Origin: Vigna angularis | Taxonomy: Eukaryota; Streptophyta; Magnoliopsida; Fabales; Fabaceae | Assembly: GCF_016808095.1 (NCBI RefSeq) | Contig: NC_068970.1 | Location: forward strand, 24,906,501 to 24,970,500 | Direction of reading: 5' to 3' | Length of the DNA stretch: 64,000 nucleotides | Shown here: in pieces, positions 62,238-64,000 of the stretch | Layout of the letters: every line of letters starts with the position of its first letter | How positions within the stretch are numbered: position 1 is the stretch's first letter | Notes under the pieces: model-generated | Seen by the model: the letters and a program-made list of their open reading frames with translations, nothing else | Database searches by the model: none | Told to the model about the DNA's origin: nothing | Translations under genes and position numbers: made by a program

Positions 62238-64000
62238 AGTTATACTCCCAGTCATGGATGCAAGAAACCAACCACTGATGAGGGCTTATGTACCATGAAG
62301 AAAAGTGAATACGCAATGATTTTTCATTCCCATGTTATATTTTTATTAGCTAATTTCTTTTATGATCCTTAACTTGTAACGGGAAAAACAGTTTAGTTGG
62401 TTTCACGGATAACTGTCTTGTACGATTATGTTTGCTGGTGTATTCACCTTCCTTAATACGCTGGTTCTCTGGTGTCTGAATGTGGCAGCAGCTTCCATGT
62501 ACTTGCATCAGATAGTATGGCATAGTTGTTATTTTAGGTAGAACTTGTTCATTAGGATTGTTTTCCTCGCCTTGTTCACTTGTAATGAAAACCATTTTAG
62601 AATTTCCAAACAATAGTTCTGTGAATTGAAATCACTAAAATTTTGAGTAGTTCAAACCATATTCATACTATCTTTCTGTTTTCAGTTTTGAGACCATTTC
62701 AGTTCTGGAAACAAAGATTAATCAAATTCCTGGTATGCAGTGAGATATCCAAACTCTTTTTGACTGTGTACATATTTTGCTGAGAAATAAGTGTTTGATA
62801 TAGATTCTCACACGACGGGTAAGAAATAATTTACAGTATTTTTTCTTTGAAACATATTTCAAGCTTTTACAAAATATGTAATATTATAGGAAAATAATTC
62901 AAAATGACTTTATAGATTATCAATGTTTTCTTTAGACATTTTTATAATTTATAGTAAAATGGTGTACTTAATATCAATTTATTTTATCTTTTATTTCTAG
63001 CAATTGTTTTTTTATGTATTTAAAAGATAGAAAGGGGAACTACTAATTAATTTATAAGGGCAAAATGAAAAATATATATTAAATTATTCTAAAAAAGTAA
63101 ATCTTATAGAGACAGTTAACCTAACAGCTTTTAATGTGAATTTATTGCTAGCAAAATATTTCTCGCTAGTGTTGTGAAAATCGATGGTGGGTATATTAAA
63201 TCGATGGATTGGGTAGTTTGACTCTTTGAATTTCTTATGGTTTGGTTAACCTAATTTATAAATTTAGAATATTTTTAATCGAACATTACTAAACAGTTTT
63301 ATTTTATTAATTGTCTAATTAAAAATATTCAAAAGTTTAAAATTTAACAACCTTTTTTTTTATTTTATATAGAGACAAGTAAATAATAAGAATGTAAAAT
63401 ATTAGTCATACATTACTTTAATTGTTGACAAAATCAAATAACAAAAACTTAATAAGAATAAAACATTATTCAATGGAATTTTTTAACAAGAAATAATTAT
63501 TGAAGAACTTTATATTAATATATATAATAAATTTAATCTAAAATTACTTTTTATATTATAAAAATATATTAATATATGAACCAATAAATAAAATTTAAGA
63601 CAACATGATTCCATTATTCAATTTTTAAAAAATCATTGTAATAAAATAACTAATATTCAAAATAAATATTTTAATAGCAAAGTAAATTCATAAGCAAAAA
63701 ATGTAATAATAAAATTTCATAAATAAATTCAAAGGAACAAAAAAACAGAGGAGTCAATAGGCCACTGGGTATTTTATTGACCCAATGAAGTCAAACTGTA
63801 TTGAATTTACTTGTGGAATCAACGTCAGCCTCTAGATCCACTGAGTCCCAACTGATTTGGTTTCGTTTTTTATAAATGTTTTTTTATGTCACACGGAGGA
63901 TATCTAGGCTGCTAATTCTCTGCTTTTAAGAACTCATTAAAAAAAAAAGAAAGAGAGAGAGACAGTGATTTTAAATTTAGAAAATAGTGGAGCTATATTT
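62238..64000. other. 3' flank of the CCCH gene and AT-rich DNA
   Basis: The first few hundred bases are presumably the 3' untranslated region. Nothing recognisable follows to the end of the window. A short GA-rich run lies at 63949-63962. Confidence 0.5.

Overview
This is plant nuclear DNA. Gene-rich islands with GT-AG introns sit in very AT-rich intergenic sequence full of decayed plant transposons (CACTA, Mutator-like, a TRIM, Copia and Ty3/gypsy relics). The look of the genes and repeats suggests a papilionoid (phaseoloid) legume. That is an inference; no single marker in the window proves the species.

Four intact protein-coding genes can be supported. (1) 1504-11887, plus strand: a full-size ABC transporter of subfamily B, closest to the ABCB2/ABCB10 type. 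It has 12 coding exons, all joining in frame to 1242 codons. (2) 22612-23883, plus strand: an R2R3-MYB factor of the MYB39/53/92/93 type, which lacks a usually conserved cysteine of R2. (3) 36488-37513, minus strand: an intronless inositol tetrakisphosphate 1-kinase (ITPK1). (4) 59132-62237, plus strand: a three-finger CCCH zinc-finger protein with two coding exons and 369 codons. The four are functionally unrelated neighbours, as usual in plants, with no sign of an operon or a biosynthetic cluster.

The rest is mostly mobile DNA. Two complete Mutator-like elements with long terminal inverted repeats and perfect 9-bp target-site duplications (25628-27237 and 51181-53186) have captured host gene pieces and so are Pack-MULEs. 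One carries a broken 3-ketoacyl-CoA synthase fragment, the other pieces of a UGT72B-type glucosyltransferase plus unrecognised exon-like sequence. CACTA elements or remnants lie at 16944-18306, 28135-29747 (perfect 3-bp duplication), 40573-42377 (with a decayed transposase-like stretch) and 44588-45142. A complete TRIM retrotransposon with two LTRs, primer-binding site and polypurine tract is at 49385-49981. A 5'-truncated Copia relic (20650-21911) lies upstream of the MYB gene. A gypsy relic that lost most of pol (54439-56640) lies upstream of the CCCH gene. Several minisatellites (17, 27, 33, 38 and 115 bp units) and AT microsatellites were found.

About 300 bp of the MYB upstream region has a colinear second copy 8.4 kb further upstream. 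The remaining intergenic stretches hold only short, low-complexity reading frames that I do not call genes. No tRNA, rRNA or CRISPR array was seen.
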